This document shows, piece after piece, positions 62,901 to 64,000 of a stretch of 64,000 bases of DNA. Position 1 is the first letter of the stretch. The number at the start of each line of letters is the position of its first letter. The notes below the pieces were generated by a model. That model saw only the letters and a list, made by a program, of their open reading frames with translations. It ran no database searches and had not been told where the DNA came from. The translations under genes and the position numbers were made by a program. Source of the stretch: Bog-950 sp964423405 (GTDB taxonomy: Bacteria; Bacteroidota; Bacteroidia; Chitinophagales; LD1); contig CAYREY010000011.1 in assembly GCA_964423405.1 (NCBI GenBank), forward strand, positions 1 to 64,000, read 5' to 3'.

Positions 62901-64000
62901 TAGCCTGTGCACTACTGCCACTAAATGTTACGCGGCTGTTGGCTGGTGTAAATGTTGCCCCGTTATTGGTCCAGTTGCCGGCAGTCATATTAATGTCGGT
63001 AGCTGTGCCGGCATTTAGTGTACCAGCAGTTAATGTCATATTGCCGTTAAGGTTTAGTACGTTCATACTACCACCCACAGCCAGTGTATAGCCTGTTTTG
63101 TTTACGGTTACATTGTTAAAGGTTTCTGAACTCGATAAGCCCTGTATAGCCTGGTCGATAGCGGTGCTGTTAAATGTTACAGTGCCGTTACCCGGTGTAA
63201 AGCTACCTCCGTTGTTAACCCAGTTTCCACCAGTCATAATAATACTGCTGGCTGTACCTTTATCCAGCACGCCTGCATTTAATATCATATCGCCACTTAT
63301 ATTGAGCGTAGTTGTGCTTCCTCCCACAGTTACAGTACCCGATGCTTTGTTTACACATAACGAATTGAAAGTTTGCGATGTTGAGGTACCCCCTAGTGTT
63401 TGTGCACTTGTGCCGGTAAAATAAACCGTACCGGTAGATGGTGTGAAAGTAGCGGCACTTGCCTTGCTCCACCCTCCCGAACCCTTTACATTGATGCTGT
63501 ACCCGCCACTGTTAACAGTGCCGGTAGACAAGGTAATGCCACCAGTAGCAATACTATCGTTTAAAGTAGTGCTGGCAGTGCTGCTATATGTTAGCATATT
63601 ACCTATGGTAAGTATACTGTTGTTGTTTATAAAGGCGGTGTTCTGTACATCCAGGTTGTTTGCAATTGTACTCACAGCCCCCAGATCGGAGCCATACGCA
63701 CCATTAAGTTTAAGATTGTAGTATGGCCCGTCATTAACCACACCGCTATCACCGTTTTGTGTAATTGTAACAGTGCCACCTGTAAGGTTGTATGTGCCCC
63801 GTAGTTCCGGATATACATCTTCATCGGTTGTACGCGTTAGCTTCAATTCAGATGTGCCGCTCATCGATAAGTTAGCGTTACCAAATAATATGTAGCTACC
63901 CTCTTCAAGTACAACCGAGCCACCAATGCTTACAGCACTATCAACCGGTACATTACCTATCAGCGATTTGGTGCCGGAGTTAGATAGCATTAAAGTATGA
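59914..64000 (-). CDS. Giant repeat adhesin with T9SS type-A CTD (5' end outside window)
   Basis: The frame is open to the window edge and the first residues lack a signal peptide, so the true start lies beyond 64000; about 1361 residues are visible. Order from the N-terminal side: beta-helix-like stretch; four tandem ~82-aa modules of the type FTPxxGxVxFxGxSAQ, NKTxxTLxVxGSTT, AGNWTNNGG; a long non-repetitive beta-rich region; an Ig-like domain with PADTTSCAGTAVTF; two near-identical Ig-like modules (SAGTINWYAAASGG); a globular domain; a linker; and the type-A sorting domain (RMYPNPTDNQVHI, then LASGIYMVNV). Probably a large surface adhesin exported by the T9SS. A hairpin terminator follows. 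Confidence 0.9.
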   Translation of the reverse strand, partial: HTLMLSNSGTKSLIGNVPVDSAVSIGGSVVLEEGSYILFGNANLSMSGTSELKLTRTTDEDVYPELRGTYNLTGGTVTITQNGDSGVVNDGPYYNLKLNGAYGSDLGAVSTIANNLDVQNTAFINNNSILTIGNMLTYSSTASTTLNDSIATGGITLSTGTVNSGGYSINVKGSGGWSKASAATFTPSTGTVYFTGTSAQTLGGTSTSQTFNSLCVNKASGTVTVGGSTTTLNISGDMILNAGVLDKGTASSIIMTGGNWVNNGGSFTPGNGTVTFNSTAIDQAIQGLSSSETFNNVTVNKTGYTLAVGGSMNVLNLNGNMTLTAGTLNAGTATDINMTAGNWTNNGATFTPANSRVTFSGSSAQAINGTATSQTFNKLTVNKTSSTLSVSGSTTSLTLNSDMTLSAGTFDKNTAANIYVAGNWTNNGGTFTYGTGKVHFNGSTTQYINGSAVIQDFYKINVNKSLEDLIISGSTATVFVTDSVLLNGGRIITGANRFAISATSTITGADNTKYIYGNEEIYIPNTLTPSRTFHVGDGSSYAPVVVDFSGTTSGSGSIIACTSGSDDADISNSGIDPTKSVNRTWTLTNSGVAGFTSYSATYNFAPGDRDAGTTPANFEVRRYTGGTWYAATAGSRTASNTQATSETGFGRIQIGEKATITVATHPADTTSCAGTAVTFSSTSSSTPAPTVKWQRDPNTGTFADITAGMDGSVYAGFTSSTLTISNISGLDSYKYRAVFTNINDSATSNPATLTINSGPSITGTSPASRCGSGTVGLGATASAGTINWYAAASGGSSLGSGTTYTTNTISTTTTYYVDATDGSCTTPSRTAVAATVTDIPTITGTTPAARCGNGTVTLGATASAGTINWYAAASGGVSLGSGTSFTTPFISSSTNYYADATDGGCTTASRTAVTATINAKPVATVGYQSCAGVNGSTTIRLTPSGGTGPYTFSIDSTNYSSNDTVHILNGANHNYYVKDNNNCSSDATNYSATAPVPTQVPASLGSTSCSCPSSSEGRDVYLTDNLGNLIAVVNDRGHDLGTITATVYTKAAPVLITNNQGGQTAALGRNYVLDFNGTNLSPAVEVSFPFTTSELNDLVAAAAATPDGNDDINTLTDLGSTQYEGPDEDSTYNSSAATMLVYHRQLSNGNILNGKYIKVGLTANGEHWLHGGGSGSPLPIKLVSFEAVAKPALQQVQTTWVTSLEIDNDYFTVERSTDGVNFNEIGRVNGNGTTTISHNYRFNDIKPLMGLSYYRLKQTDFDGDYTYSHTVAVTMTEDGALRMYPNPTDNQVHIAVSNPGNFVHIVIHDINGRTMFERNYEGNNGDEQLVMLELKDILASGIYMVNVTTNGTSFMQKLSIK
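61255..61725 (-). repeat. Two tandem Ig-like modules of ~235 bp
   Basis: Both encode RCGxGTVxLGATASAGTINW and a following DATDGxCTTxSRTAV; the DNA copies are strongly similar but not identical, indicating a fairly recent internal duplication. Confidence 0.75.
62490..63447 (-). repeat. Four tandem ~82-aa beta-helix modules
   Basis: Each module runs from FTP(or FTY)xxG to GNWTNNG and contains one SAQ-INGTATSQTF-like segment. Protein similarity is high, DNA similarity moderate, suggesting selection on fold rather than recent duplication. Confidence 0.7.

Noticed and set aside
1..64000. tRNA, rRNA, insertion sequences, prophage, integrase genes
   Set aside because: No cloverleaf with a T-arm sequence, transposase, integrase or terminal inverted repeats were found on reading both strands.

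Overview
The window is chromosomal DNA of a Bacteroidota bacterium, most like Chitinophagia/Sphingobacteriia. The evidence is a short primary sigma factor (289 aa, no region 1.1), many promoter candidates matching the phylum's -7 box TAnnTTTG, type IX secretion (T9SS) sorting domains of both types, PorP/SprF and PorE-like proteins, a cysteine-free L32, and a GH92 glycosidase. I see no phage, insertion sequence, CRISPR array, rRNA or tRNA gene. The sequence is a draft scaffold: each of its three 100-N gaps is flanked by an identical 55-bp copy of the same sequence. Removing one copy plus the Ns restores the reading frame of the two genes that are interrupted.

Layout. 1-5.2 kb: start of a collagen-like secreted protein, divergent from a ~480-aa helical protein (P1), then a cupin with a 33-nt palindrome in front, the sigma factor and a YhhN protein. 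5.5-12.4 kb: phasin/H1-like protein, AarF/UbiB kinase, cytosolic TPR histidine kinase, TSP3-OmpA protein. 12.5-15.7 kb: atpI-B-E-F-H. 15.8-30 kb: DinB, SerC, ABC exporter, TruA, a second ~480-aa protein (P2) divergent from a LuxR-type regulator and a VWA lipoprotein, thiolase, DUF4293, a sugar transporter with GH92 mannosidase, Nudix. 30-31.7 kb: atpG alone, scpB. 31.8-43.2 kb: a T9SS block made of a giant PKD/type-B-CTD protein, PorP/SprF and a PorE-like OmpA protein, then RluB and a Reeler-like/type-A-CTD protein. 43.2-52 kb: Kup, an aquaporin, a 612-bp structured gap, a modular collagen-like protein, ElaA, a diheme cytochrome c. 52-64 kb: a third ~480-aa protein (P3) divergent from an FG-GAP adhesin, cupin, MATE, yceD-rpmF, and the C-terminal part of a giant repeat adhesin.

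How the genes work together. Energy metabolism (split ATP synthase) and housekeeping genes are interspersed with a large investment in secreted or cell-surface proteins (seven very large secreted proteins, three with type-A and one with type-B T9SS signals). Most interesting is the recurrent pairing of ~480-aa cytosolic helical proteins with divergently transcribed secreted-protein loci. Two of these junctions share a 26-nt motif (22/26 identical), and one contains two long, mutually exclusive hairpins. Second is the complete substrate/SprF/PorE-like cassette. No wholly new system can be proved from sequence alone.
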